From positions 140,317,207 to 140,381,206 of the forward strand of contig NC_053037.3 in NCBI RefSeq assembly GCF_002575655.3: 64,000 nt of DNA. The letters are read 5' to 3'. Below, in pieces: positions 1 through 10,899 of the stretch (position 1 is the stretch's first letter; the number at the start of each line of letters is the position of its first letter). The notes beneath the pieces are model-generated. The model was not told the DNA's origin. It did not search any database and was given only the letters and a program-made list of their open reading frames with translations. The stretch is from Aegilops tauschii subsp. strangulata (taxonomy: Eukaryota; Streptophyta; Magnoliopsida; Poales; Poaceae). A program made the position numbers and the translations under genes.

Positions 1-2764
1 ATCTCTCCCTTAGCTCAGTTCGTCTGCGGATCCACCATGGCCTCGGCTCCATCATCACCGACAGCGGTCGTCCGCCGCGGCGAACGCAGCTACCGTTCCC
101 GAGCTCCCCATCGTCTACAACCCCCGGGGTCACCTCCGCCTCGTTCCCCTGCATCCGTGGATAGGTCGGGCGCCACCTGCGATGGCCGGTAGTGCCGGCA
201 GGCCTCATCAGGGCCGGCTCTGCTCCGGCCAGGCGCGGGCGAGAGGAAGGAGATGACGCCGCCGATGCCAGCTCACCAGTGGGACCCGTGGCCCCCATCC
301 ATCAGCGTCCCAGCGTTGACCCCACGCCTTCGCTGACGTGGATAAGTGGAGGCGTATTCCCGTGAATACGTCTCCCGCACACGAAAGCGTACTCTGGTCG
401 TCTTCGGACCGAAATGCGTTTCCTTTCTGGAAAACGTATTTTCTGAGAAGGCGCTTTCTATTTTTTCCGGTTGAGGGCCTGTTTGTAATGATTTTATTAC
501 AGGTCGGTCCCTGGCAGAAAAACCCTTATATCCTTTTGCTCGCAACTCCGTTTGAGGTGAATCCAAAGCCCATGTCTCCGTTTCATCGAGCCCGTTTTGT
601 TGGTTTCATTTTCACTATGGTTTGACATACTGGAAATGACCACTTTGCCCTTGCTCGTAAACAGCCCCTCCGATAGAGAACTGTTTCCGGTGATTCTTTC
701 TGCGGCTTCACTGCACTTTCTCCCAGTGATTTCTTCCACCCCAGGCAAGCCACAACCACCATTTGCATGATAACCATGCGGTAGCATTGGTTTTCAACTT
801 GAATCTTTAATAACTGTATGTTTGTTTTGCTACTGCTGTCGTTATTTCGGTTATGCTTATGGATCGGTGCTTACCGTCATGCTTTGTTTTCTTGTACTCT
901 GTTATCATGTTCTACTTGCTAGTATTACTTTCATTTTGGTCATGCTTGATAGTAGTACACGTTGGGTTGGTCATGTTCTTCGGTGCATGACTAACGTCGG
1001 TTACCGAGTACCGTTAATATGCATTGTTCCTTGTTGTTAGTTGGTTATGTGTTAGCTCGGTTATGTTATTGATGTGTTCTTGCATGGTACTTATTGTTGA
1101 TGCTAATGGTCATGTTATACTATGAGTAGTGTTGTACTTATGATATTCATGCTCGTCATTATGCCATGCTCAGTTGGATATGATTCAATGTTGATATGGA
1201 TGATAGTTATGTTGCACCCCCATGCTTATGTTGATATCATGCTCATGCATTGTAATTGCATCATGTTATTTTATCATGGCTCAGCATATTTGCATTCAAG
1301 TTTAATCGGATTAAATTGAACTTGAACAACTGTTGGCTGAGTCATGGTGCCACCTTATCGACCTGACCAGTGCAACCACGCTTGCCTTTATGGGAAGGCC
1401 CTAACTGGGTCTATTGTCATTCCTCTCGCCGGTGCCTCCAATGAGGAAAGGTTATGGGCGTGCGGTACCCTGGCCCGGTAAGCAGATATAACCTTGTGTG
1501 CCCGTAGTTGGATGATAAGCGCTTTTGTCCCCGTTTGGGACCGTTTTGTTTTGCCACGACGGTGGCCGTTGGTGCCTTTGGTAGGCACGGGGCCACCCAG
1601 GACTTATCCCAGATGGGAGTTTGTCGGAGTGGCCGGGAGGGTGTCATGGCAGTAGGACGGTTTTGTCAGAACATCGTTGGTCCACCCGAATGGGAGTGCG
1701 AGGCCATGGGTTCCGTGGTGTGGGTACAGTGTACTAACCTCTGCAGAGTGTATAATAAATCTATCGATAGTCGCGCCTGCGGATAAGGGCCCAGTTCATA
1801 GTTGGTCACACTATGGGTCAACAGTAATAATAATAACTTGATTAATAACAACCCTGGTTCGATGATGAGATAAGTTGGTTCTGTGATCCGTGGATGATCA
1901 CCATTTGGTTACGAGGTAACCCGTTGAACCAGAGTGGTTACGTTTGTGATCCGTGAATGATCACCGTGGTATCAAGGATACCGAGTTGTTGGATATTCGT
2001 GATGTTGTGCGAGAATCGTGGGTAAAGATCAAGCTCCTTGTGGTCATTTAATGATTACTACGGTATTGTTTATACCAAGCTTGATTTGATCCTGAGATGA
2101 TCGTGTGATGTCCGAGGTTGGTAAGTGATGCATGTGATGGTTATGAGGTAACCCGAGAAGAATAAGTGGTGCATATAGTGTCATCATGTTGCATGCTAGT
2201 ATCATCAGATATATATATGTTCAAGCCATGCTCATATTGTTCTAGTTGTATCATGTTCATGTTGTTCATGCCATGTCATCCTGATGTTCTCATGATAATT
2301 CCTGCTTAACCTATAATTACCATGCTGTTGTTTGTCTTGAATGCTTCTTGTTATTGTGAGCTTGCAAGTACATTCAATGTACTGACCTGGCGTGTCATGC
2401 CAGTTTGCAGGTCATGCCGTGATTGCTTGATTGCTTGTCGTGGTTTCCGTTCGTGCGAGCTAGGATAAGCGTTCCAACCAGAGTCCCTGCGGAGTGGAGT
2501 TCACCACCGTCGTCGCTGTTCCGCTGCTAGAAGTTTTTCCACTGCTTCGAGTTGTTCTGCTGCTTGCATAGAGCAACTGAGGATGGCGTAGTGTCGCCGT
2601 GCTGATGTTATTCATTGTAATATCGAAGACCTTGTATTCATATTCGTGTAATAATAGAAAGCTGATTTGTTCTATGCTGAGCAGTGTCGTATTCCAGAAG
2701 ACTTCTCCTCGATCTCTGGGCTGGAATACGGGGCGTTCCGGTTTCTCTGAGCCGGGGTGCCACA
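1..2764 (+). mobile_element. 3' part of a long gypsy-type LTR, cut by the window edge
   Basis: No convincing ORF is present and the composition is LTR-like throughout. The sequence ends at GGTGCCACA (2756-2764), a plausible LTR end with terminal CA, and right after it the coding frame of another element's antisense gene begins. This fixes the boundary and shows that the LTR inserted into that gene. The stretch near 2345-2410 (before the stop-rich GC-richer end) resembles the 3' part of other long gypsy LTRs in grasses. The 5' end of the LTR was not found, so it may be more than 2.7 kb long, or the first few hundred bases may belong to something else. Orientation rests on the terminus only. 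Confidence 0.55.
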
Positions 2765-5700
2765 CAAGCTCTCCAGCGCGTCGGCGAAATCGGCATTGGG
2801 GTTCCAGAACGCCACCTTGGTGAGCACCTTGGTCAGAGCGCCCCAGCAGAGCCTCCGGGACTCGTTGGCCAGATAGACAGCTCGATTGGAGTGGAGCTGC
2901 TCCAGGGCGTCGAGGACGCCTCGAAGAATAGGGTCAGCCTGGCATTGGGGCTCACGTTCGGCTCCTGGGAGTACCTGACATTCGGCGGGCCCATGACGGC
3001 CAGCTTCACGGTGATCCTGCCGGCGACGTCGACGAGGCGGCTGATCCAGAGGTTTACGCCCTTCGCATACTCCTTGTGCTCGGCAGCGTCATCCCTCCGC
3101 AACTGCTTCTCGTCCTACAGGGCCTTGTTCACGGTCTCCTCCCAAGCCCCGCCCTCCGAAAGCTCCCCCTCCAGGCCGTCCAGCTTCAACTTCAGATTGT
3201 TGATGGAGTCGTTGGCCTCGGAGAGTAGCTTGGGCTTGTCGTGGATGGCGACCTGCGCATCCGCCAGAGTGCGGTTGGCCATGTCCCTCTCCTCCGTCAG
3301 CACCGAGACTTTCTTCTTCAGCCCCTCCCGCTCCAGCTCCAGCTCATTCACCTTGCCGGCATGGACTAGGGCCTGAGCATCTTGTGCCTCCTTGTGCCTC
3401 CGCTCCAGCTCCTTGGTCCGCTGCGCGACGATCTCCCCGATTTCTTCGTCCTTACCACGGAGTGTGGCGGCAAGCGCCTGCTCACAGGCGGCGAGGTCTT
3501 CCTCCTGACTGTTTAGCAGAGCATGCTACTGCTACCGAGCAGCCTCGTCCCTGGCGTCCTGCTCCTTCGCCACCTCCTGGGCCTTCTCGATATCGGCCTG
3601 CTTCAGGATGAGCTCTCGCTTGCGCTCATCCAGCTCACCCTGGGCAGCCTTCAATTCATCCCAAGCCTCGCCAAACCAGACTTGCGCCTGAGCGACGCGC
3701 TCCTCAAAATCTGCCTCCGCCTTGTCCACCACAGCCATCCTGGATCTCACTTTGTCTTGGTGGGCACGGTGGAGCGCTTGGAGCTTCTGGAAGTTGGCGG
3801 CCATGGCCCGGAGGAGCTGCTCTTCTTGGGGGCCGCCGCTGCTGGCGCTCGGTTCATCGACAACCTGGAGCCCAGCAGTGGCGAGCGCCTCATCATCAAA
3901 TACCTCCCCCTCGGTAGGCGCTCTGGTGTATGCCATCCCTGGGAGGCGGACGAACAAGTCATCGCCCACCTTCAGGTACTTGGGAGGCGCGGGGCTGCGG
4001 GGGAGGAAGGCTGGTCGTTGGCCACCTCCTTGTCGGCAGGCTTCTTGGCGGCCTCCCCGGCAGCAGCCTTGGCAGCCTCCTCGGCAGCGGCCTTGTCGGC
4101 CTCCTCGGCGGCAGCCTTGCCGGCCTCCCCGGCAAGACCCTCGCCGGCTTCCCCGGTGGCGGACTTGGCGGCTTCCTCAGCCGCGATCCTGATGGCCTCG
4201 GCCTCGGCGTTCTTGGCGACCTCCCCAATGACGATGTCGATATCCTCCTGGTACATGGAGGGAGGGTCTGGAAATCAGAAAGGAGAACGCAACGAGGCCA
4301 AGGCTAAGGTTCAGACGCAAAAAAAGAGAAAAAAGACAGGGACGGAAGGCAGACAGCTTACTCGTGCCGTGCTGCAGAGAAGTGCTTCCCTCCCCGCCAA
4401 CATCCGTTGGCGGGACGGAACCCCCAGTGCCTGTGCCTGCTTCGTCCTCCTTCTCCGTGCGCGTGGGCTCGGCGGTGTTCACCCTGCCGGGGACGCTCCT
4501 CCGGGCGGCGTGGTCGACAAGGGCGGCGTGTCAGGGGCGGCCCTCAGCGGCTCCTCCTGCTGCCGCTCTCCTCCTGCGAGGCCGACAAGGTCAGCACTAA
4601 GGATTCATGCCCCAATGCCTGTCGATGAGGAGTGAGTAATGAACTTACATTGGGGGCTGAAGCGGGGGCTGCGTCGAGGGCTGGCATCTGGACTGATCTC
4701 CACCACCTCCGGGGCGCGCGAAGTGCTCGCCGGGGGCTTGTCGCCTGTCGAGGCCTTGGCCCTCTTCGCTACCCTCTGGGCCAGCGTCTCCGTGTTGCTG
4801 CAAAGACAAGATCAAGTTAGGGGGAACAGTACGGGCTGAGAGTCAGAAATGATGAAGGGCGGGATGCTTACTCCTCCTCCTCCGCCGGCCTCCTCTTCCT
4901 CTTCGGGCTGAAGGACCCAAGGTCAAAGTCGACCTCTGGGTCGCTGTCCGAAGGGGGAGGAGAAGGGGATGGGGTCCTCCTCCACTTGGATGAGGAAGAA
5001 GCGGCGGCCGCTGCCTTCTTCTTCGCTGCTGCGGTCCTCGTCTAGCGCACGGGCTGCGCTTGGGCCTATTGCCGTTGCGTTGTCCTGTCGGGCCGGACCG
5101 GCTCGCCGGAGCTAGCCCGCCACAGGACGCGCCTCCTCCCCGAGGCCGAGGAGTCATCCGCCTCAGTCTCCTCTTCGGTCGACTCCTCGACCACGTCCTC
5201 GACGAGGGGAGCCCCGGCACCGGCGCTGTCGGCCTTCCCGGCAGACCCCGCCCATCCGGCGAGCTCTTTCTCTTTTGCGGTCGTGTCGGCCTCGTCCTCC
5301 ACGGTGCCGATGCTGCTGGCCTCCCTGGCGAGTGCCGCCTCCTCCGCCCTGGCGGCAATGTATGCCAGCTCCGCCTTGGTGGTGTCGCGGATGAGCAGCG
5401 GCTCGTCGTGAACATACCTCTCCGACAGGTTGTCGAAGAACTCCTGCACCCGTTCTGCTTCTGGCTCGGCCCAGCCTGGATCCAGGCCGTGCGCGTTGAA
5501 GTCCGGCATCATGGCGATGATGTCGGTCTGGCGAGAGTTATTGTTCAACGGGACCACCCCCGCTGGCAACCCAAATAGTGACCCGCCGGCCTTGACGGCC
5601 TTGCCGGTCCTCTCGACCCCGCTGTCTTCATTCACCTTGAGCTGAAAGAGCCTCTGGCAAAAGTGGGCATGCCCCAGCACCGTGAAATTGTGCTTCAAGC

Positions 5701-6516
5701 CAGGGCGGAGCCTCATGATGTCAGCCGCGTTCCTGAAGCCCCAGGCCGGCCTCCCCTTATTGTGTAGCGGGGCAATCCGGTGGTGGATGAAGTCTGCCCC
5801 AATCATCTCAAGAGTGAGCCCAGCCGAGCTGAGGCAGTGGATCCTAGTGGTGGCAACCGTGAGCTTCTTGTCATCGGCGTCGACGTCGCTCTAGTCCTTG
5901 TCGTGGACCGACGGTCTCCGACGGACCCGGCAGAACTCTTGCGGGTCTTCCTCCTCAATCCAGCACCATCGGCCCCGCCACTCTTCCCACCTCTCCTTCT
6001 GGGCACCCTCCAGGTATGTGCCCCTGTTCTGGTTCCTCGGGATCCAGGTGATGCAGCCGGGGATGGCGCCCCCTGGCTGGATGCGAGGGGTGAAGTAATG
6101 CTGGAAGAGCGTAGTGCTGGGATGCACTCCGACGAAGCCCTCACAGAGGTGGGCAAAGAAAGCCATGCACGCCACGGCGTTCGGCGTGAAATCCAGAAGG
6201 TGGAAGCCATAGGTGTGCATGACATCATTGAATAAATCAGAGAAGGGGGGCAGAGCCCGCATGAGAAGTAATCGACGAAGAAGGGGTACCGATTTGGGCC
6301 GGCCTCGGCGAAACCGGCGGGGATGATGCGCGTGGCAGGGTTCCCGGACGTCTCCCTTCCCCATAGGGGCCTGAAGTAGTCCCTGAGGATGACCGCGTCG
6401 ACCGTCGAGGGGAAGAGGGCGCGCTGCGTCTGAAGCGCCGCCAACTCACTCTCCGGCGCCTCCTTCCCTCCGTTGTCTTTAGCCACTCCCTTTCCCTTGC
6501 CTGTCTTGGGCGCGAT
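2765..6516 (-). pseudogene. Antisense 'putative gypsy type transposon' (PF04195-like) gene, broken
   Basis: The minus-strand reading gives a typical plant gypsy-associated protein. An N-terminal part (6516-6260) is followed by the conserved block around PPFSDLF and LTPNA-like FTPNAVA (about 6255-6130), then an acidic linker (5400-5070), an Ala/Glu-rich helix (4256-3980) and coiled-coil segments (3760-3530 and 3350-3115). Clear GT-AG introns are visible: donor GTAAGC at 4871 with acceptor before 4797, donor GTAAGT at 4648 with acceptor before 4596, and donor GTAAGC at 4361 with acceptor before 4267. Exons are therefore about 6516-4872, 4797-4649, 4596-4362 and 4267-2765. Breaks: a frameshift near 6260, an in-frame TAG near 5890, a frameshift near 3980, and truncation by the LTR at 2764. 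The expected start reads ATC (6516-6514) followed by Ala-Pro-Lys, which looks like a mutated ATG. The biochemical function of this family is not established. Confidence 0.7.
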
Positions 6517-6895
6517 GGCAACTAGGGGGGCGAAGAATCAAGGGAAATGGGGGCGCAGCGGCAGCGAACAAAGGCAAGAGCTTCGGCTCGCGCCTGAGGA
6601 AGAAGAAGAGGGGAACAGCGGTTCTGAGATAGGAAAAGGCATGGAGCGTAAATGACCAGTGCGCCTGCGGTTTTTCCTTTTTATGTGGAAGGCGTAGGCC
6701 GCCTCTTTACCATTTACCATGACGTGACGCGAGCATGCAGCAACCGCCCCACGCACGACCCCCACGTCACGCATTCAACGCATGTCATGGGGAAGCGCAA
6801 CTGGCGAAGGAGTTCCGTAGTAAAACTCTGCCACGTGTGCCCGCGCACCGTTCTGGGCCCGGCCCAACAACACTCTGCGCTTATGTGTGGCCCAG

Positions 6896-6908
6896 GCCCG
6901 GGGGCTCC
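6896..6908 (+). promoter_or_regulatory. Polypurine-tract-like primer site before the 3' LTR
   Basis: GCCCGGGGGCTCC lies directly before the LTR start TGTCAATG. Grass gypsy elements commonly have CCGGGGGCTACTGTCGG-like sequence at this junction, where plus-strand DNA synthesis starts. Confidence 0.6.
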
Positions 6909-7069
6909 TGTCAATGTACAAAAGTAGGGGCCTTGTGTACCCCTTTACTTGTGCACGGGCAGTTGTAGCCACACCTGCGGCCACGCTTGGCGGGGCAGAG
7001 GAAGCAAGGAACAAGACTACCAGAGCGGCGCCAAGACCAGAGGCGCGAAGAGCGAAGGGGCAAGGTGGG

Positions 7070-7380
7070 TTTCCGCCGGCAAGAGCCTTGCCGGGGACGA
7101 CCTACGCTGCCCCAGCAAGAGCCTTGCCGGGGCAACTTACCCAAAACCAGCAAGGCCGCCACCCTTGATCCTGAGAGTTCCGACACCATCGACAACATCG
7201 GAACCAAGGCTAGGGAGGCGCCTGCATGGTGGCATGTAGATCTTTGTGGAGACTGACGACCTGCAAGACTAGATGAGAACCAGAAGACGAAGGCCCCCGG
7301 CAAGACCCTTGCCGGGGACGCCCACAAGACCCCAAAGAGACCCTTGCCGGGGCCCCGGCAAGACCCTTGTTGGGGACATC
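7070..7380 (+). repeat. Repeated palindromic motif in the LTR U3
   Basis: The block GGCAAGaccCTTGCCGGGG or GCAAGAGCCTTGCCGGGG recurs about five times (near 7078, 7113, 7300, 7335 and 7356). Each copy is close to palindromic. A second direct repeat, GGCAAGCACCTACGTGGT, occurs twice at about 7462 and 7505. Such arrays in U3 are candidate enhancer or protein-binding sites; this role is inferred. Confidence 0.6.
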
Positions 7381-7795
7381 TGCGGGGCCACAACCAGGCC
7401 CGCACTTACCAAAGCTTCGCTACCCCATGGCCGTTCCGACGCAGCAGCCAGCCTGCCAACTAGGCAAGCACCTACGTGGTAGCATGCGGCTTCTAGGCCC
7501 ACCAGGCAAGCACCTACGTGGTGGCATGCAGATCTTCGTGAATACCCTGCCACCGCACCAGCATAGCAGCCAGCCAGCTAGCCAGCGTGGCCCTGCACGC
7601 CTCGTTAGCTTGGGCACGCGTCGAAGCGAGGCGAGGTGGTGAAAGACGAGACGGGCTTCCTTGTCGTCCCCGATAAAACAAGAGGACACGTTGGCAGCAC
7701 ATTAAATGTGTTTTGTCCTATGATGTCAGGAGATAAACGTGTACACTGTAGACACTTTCCACCTCCTGTGTACTGCTGTGGCAGCCCCTTTGACA

Positions 7796-7802
7796 TATAA
7801 AA
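7796..7802 (+). promoter_or_regulatory. TATA box of the gypsy LTR
   Basis: TATAAAA followed by GGAGGCCC, about 250 bp before the LTR end. The position fits an LTR promoter with R-U5 downstream. Confidence 0.55.
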
Positions 7803-8054
7803 GGAGGCCCATGGCGTACCGAGGAGGGATTCGGACTTTTTGGACTAGGCATGCACCGCAGCTAGTTCAAGATCTCAAGAAGACCAAATATACACCAAAG
7901 TGGGACTAGGGTATTACGCATCGCTTGCGGCCCGAACCTGGATAAAATTCCCCCGCGTTGATCTTCTAAACCCGCTCTTTTTACAGCCATGCGCCCCGGC
8001 AACCATAGTAGGGATTCCCTGTGATCCCATAGGTGTCGTTCTCGAACCCCGACA

Positions 8055-8313
8055 GTCTCCGTCGTATCTATAATTTTTTATTGTTTCATGCCAATATTAT
8101 ACAACTTTCACATACTTTTGGCAACATTTTATATGATTTATTTGGACTAACCTATTGATCCAGTGCCCAGTGCCAGTTCCTGTTTTTTTCATGTTTTTTG
8201 TATTGCAGAAAATCCATATCAAAGGAAGTCCAAATGCAATAAATTTTTACGGAGAATTATTTTGGAATATTTGTGATTTTTGGTAGTTGGAATCATCGCA
8301 AACGGAGGCCCAC
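8055..8313 (+). mobile_element. Truncated start of a gypsy LTR (TGATACGTCTCC type)
   Basis: The sequence GTCTCCGTCGTATCTATAAT and what follows match the beginning of the common grass LTR class that starts TGATACGTCTCC. It also has the class block 'ctaacctattgat...ccagtgcc'. It stops at 8313, where a second LTR of similar type starts, so this is the target into which the 6909-8054 element (left) and element A (right) inserted. The first bases of the LTR lie beyond the left insertion. Confidence 0.55.
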
Positions 8314-9874
8314 TAATACGTCTCCAACATATCTAGAATTTTTGATTGTTCCATGCTATTTTATTATCAATCTTGGATGTTTTATAATCATTTTATAGTC
8401 ATTTTATATCATTTTTTGGTACTAACCTATTGACATAGTGCCAAGTGCGAGTTGTTGTTTTTCCATGTTTTTACATCGCAGAAAATCAATACCAGACGGA
8501 GTCCAAATGCAATGAAACTGCTCGATGATTTTTTATGGACCAAAAGGAAGAAGTTGGGCCCTGGTTGCACCTGGGGGGAGTCCCGAGGAGGGACAACCCA
8601 CCAGGGCGCGCCAGGAGGCCCAGGTGCGCCCTGGTGGGTTGTGACCACCTCGGGTGCCCCCCATACCGCCTCTTTGCTCTATAAATACCCCAATATTCCA
8701 GAAACCCTAGGGGAGTCGACGAAATATTCATCCAGCCACCGCAGAGTCTAGAACCACCAGATCCAATCTAGACACCATCTCGGATGGGGTTCACCACCTC
8801 CATTGGTGCCTCTCCACTGATGCGTGGGTACTTCTTTGTAGACCTTCGGGTCCGTAGTTAGTAGCTAGATGGCTTTCTCTCTCTCGCTGAATTCTCAATA
8901 CAATGGTCTCTTGGACATCCATATGATGTAACTCTTTTTGCGGTGTGTTTGTTGGGATCTGATGAACTTTGAGTTTATGATCAGTCATATCTTTTTATAT
9001 CCATGAAAGTTATTTGAGTTTCTTTGATCTCTTATATGCATGATCTCTTATAGCTTCGTATTTCTTCTCCGATATTTGGGTTTTGTTTGGCCAACTTGAT
9101 GTATTTATCTTGCAATGGGAAGAGGTGCCCGGTAGTGGGTTCGATCTTACGGTGCTTGATCCCAGTGACAGAAAGGGAACCGACACATATGTATCATTGC
9201 TACTAAGGATAAAAAGATGGGATCTATATCTAACACAATAGAAAAACGGATCTTGTCTACATCATGTCATCATTGTTATTGCATTAGTCCATTTTTCCAT
9301 GAACTTAACACACTAGATGCATGTTGGATAGCGGTCGATGTGTGGAGTAATAGTAGTAGATGTAGGCAGGAGTCGGTCTACTAATCTTGGACGTGATGCC
9401 TATGTAATGATCATTGCCTGGATATCGTCATAATTATTTGAGGTTCTATCAATTGCCCAACAGTAATTTGTTTACCCACTGTTTGCTATCTTTCTCGAGA
9501 GAAGCCACTAGTGAAACCTAAGGCCCCCGGGTCTTCTTTCTCATATATTTGCTCGCGATCTACTTTTCCGTTGCATTTTTATTCAAATCTATTAGACCAA
9601 AAATACAAAAATACTTTGCTGCACTTTATTTATTTGCAATCTATTATTTCAATCTATTACAATTTTCTGGTTTTGTTACCCGAAAGGGATTGACAACCCC
9701 GTTAACACGTTGGGTTGCGAGGTGTTGTTATTTGTGTGTAGGTGTTGTTTACGTTGTGTTGCTTGGTTCTCCTACTGGTTCGATAACCTTGGTTTCTTCA
9801 CTGAGGGAAATACCTACCGTCGCTGTGCTTCATCATCCCTTCCTCTTTGGGGAAATACCGACGTAGTCCTAGCA
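8314..9874 (+). repeat. 5' LTR of element A
   Basis: It begins TAATACGTCTCCAAC (a TG to TA change against the other copies) and ends about CCTAGCA, shortly before the PBS region. A TATA box (TATAAATA) lies at 8680-8687. The matching position in the 3' LTR reads TACAAATA, so the two promoters have diverged. The 3' boundary is set by comparison with related LTRs and could be off by a few bases. Confidence 0.7.
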
Positions 9875-9924
9875 GACAGGAGCTTTTCTGGCGCTATAGT
9901 CAGAGAGCGATCAAAAGGAATTTC

Positions 9925-9942
9925 TAGCGCCGTTGCCGGGGA
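9925..9942 (+). promoter_or_regulatory. Primer binding site, tRNA-Asp type
   Basis: AGCGCCGTTGCCGGGGA differs by one base from the complement of the plant tRNA-Asp 3' end (TGGCGCCGTTGCCGGGGA). A partial extra copy of the same start (TTTTCTGGCGC) lies about 40 bp upstream, so the PBS has a small local duplication or insertion. Confidence 0.65.
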
Positions 9943-10114
9943 GGATCTTCAACATAACCAGGTTCCTAATCACAAATCTCATCTCCTTGCAATTTACATT
10001 ATTTGCCATTTGCCTCTCGTTTCCCTCTCCCCCACTTCACAAAGATTTGCCGTTTTATTCGCCTCTCTTTCCCGATCGCCATTTTTTCGTCAGATCTATT
10101 CTTTGCTTGCAATC

Positions 10115-10822
10115 ATGAGTGATTTCGGTATGGCACCAACAGATGATGGCCTGACTCCTAAGATTGGACGTATAGACAATCTGGATGCTAAAACTTTTAT
10201 CTTGGGGCAAGGGAACGTTATGGGAAAGAACGTATCCAAGAATATTTTTAATTGTGTTGGAAATCTAAGTCTTGATGATGCTCCTATACTTAAAACTACT
10301 AGATTTTATGCAGATGTTGTTTCAGCACTAGTTCTGAAACTTGAAAGTAAATTTATTCGTGCTCATCCTACCTTGCAAAGATTGTTTTTTGAGCTCCCCG
10401 AAATAAAGAATCCTAGGGCTAAAAAGTCGGCCACTCTCATTCTTATGAATGAGTTCGACTACATAATTCAGGAAGCTAGGGAAATCTTTGATTTTTATGG
10501 TATGAATCGTGAAAAACCAGTGATAGATGAAATTCTTTACAATAGTGACTATGCACTAAGGCATTTTCTTGGGGATAATAAGATCTTTGATTAGAATCTT
10601 AAAAAGGAGGTCCCCGTTCTAGATATAATCCAACAAGTTTTTAATAATGTTAATCAACACTACTCTTGGATTGTTGCGGGAAATCAAAGGGGTTATGATG
10701 AAAACCAACTAAGGAATGCTAAGGTTTCCATGGATAATATGTTTTATGTTGTGTTTACAAAAACCCCTGATGAAAATACCTCAAAGAAAATTAGGAAGAA
10801 GAAGGATGACAAAATTAATTAG
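10115..10822 (+). pseudogene. Gag-like ORF of non-autonomous gypsy element A, one premature stop
   Basis: An ATG at 10115 opens a frame (MSDFGMAPTDD...) of 235 codons, interrupted by a single TAG at 10592-10594. After that stop the same frame continues without further breaks to TAG at 10820-10822, so the ancestor was about 235 residues. The protein is helical and ends in a Lys-rich tail (KKIRKKKDDK). There is no zinc knuckle and no enzymatic motif. From its position just after the PBS and leader I infer a Gag-like structural role. I recall similar short ORFs in Triticeae gypsy elements, but no defined Pfam domain can be named from sight. Confidence 0.6.
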
Positions 10823-10845
10823 ATCCTTGGTTTATGCCGCTAAGG

Positions 10846-10892
10846 GCGTAAAACTATAACGCTTGTTGGGAGGCAACCCAATGAATAAATTT
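10846..10892 (+). other. Conserved non-coding motif after the gag-like stop
   Basis: This block contains GCTAAGGGCG and then CGCTTGTTGGGAGGCAACCC. A closely matching block lies in the same relative position in element B on the minus strand (39102-39150), although the ORFs of A and B are unlike each other. The TTGGG...CCCAA ends can pair as a small hairpin. The role is unknown. Confidence 0.6.
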
Positions 10893-10899
10893 TATTTTT

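Larger units (their letters stand above)
2765..8054 (+). mobile_element. 3' half of a gypsy-type LTR retrotransposon (plus strand)
   Basis: The 3' LTR (6909-8054) starts TGTCAATG, ends CCCCGACA and is preceded by a purine/GC-rich PPT of the type GCCCGGGGGCTCC. These place the element on the plus strand. The internal part kept here (2765-6908) is occupied by a gene on the opposite strand. Tat-lineage gypsy elements of grasses (RIRE2, Grande and relatives) are known to carry such extra antisense ORFs between pol and the 3' LTR, which fits. The gag-pol part and 5' LTR are not in the window; the LTR ending at 2764 interrupts the element. It inserted into another LTR at GTCTC (8055-8059), the likely 5-bp target duplication. 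Confidence 0.7.
6909..8054 (+). repeat. Gypsy 3' LTR (1146 bp)
   Basis: The LTR runs from TGTCAATG to CCCCGACA, with inverted TGTC/GACA ends. It holds a TATA box (7796-7802) followed by a pyrimidine/purine-mixed leader and, in its U3 part, a series of palindromic repeats around CCGGCAAG...CTTGCCGG (about 7070-7380). The sequence after 8054 is a different LTR, so the end is well fixed. Confidence 0.75.

Noticed and set aside
822..1319. Open frames rich in hydrophobic residues that could look like membrane proteins
   Set aside because: Short, in LTR-type DNA, with T-rich composition that produces such frames by chance.
3523..4635. 370-codon plus-strand frame
   Set aside because: It is the mirror of the Ala/Glu-rich coiled-coil exons of the minus-strand gene and ignores their splice sites.
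5060..6235. Plus-strand frames opposite the PF04195-like exon
   Set aside because: Shadow frames of the conserved minus-strand coding sequence in GC-rich DNA.
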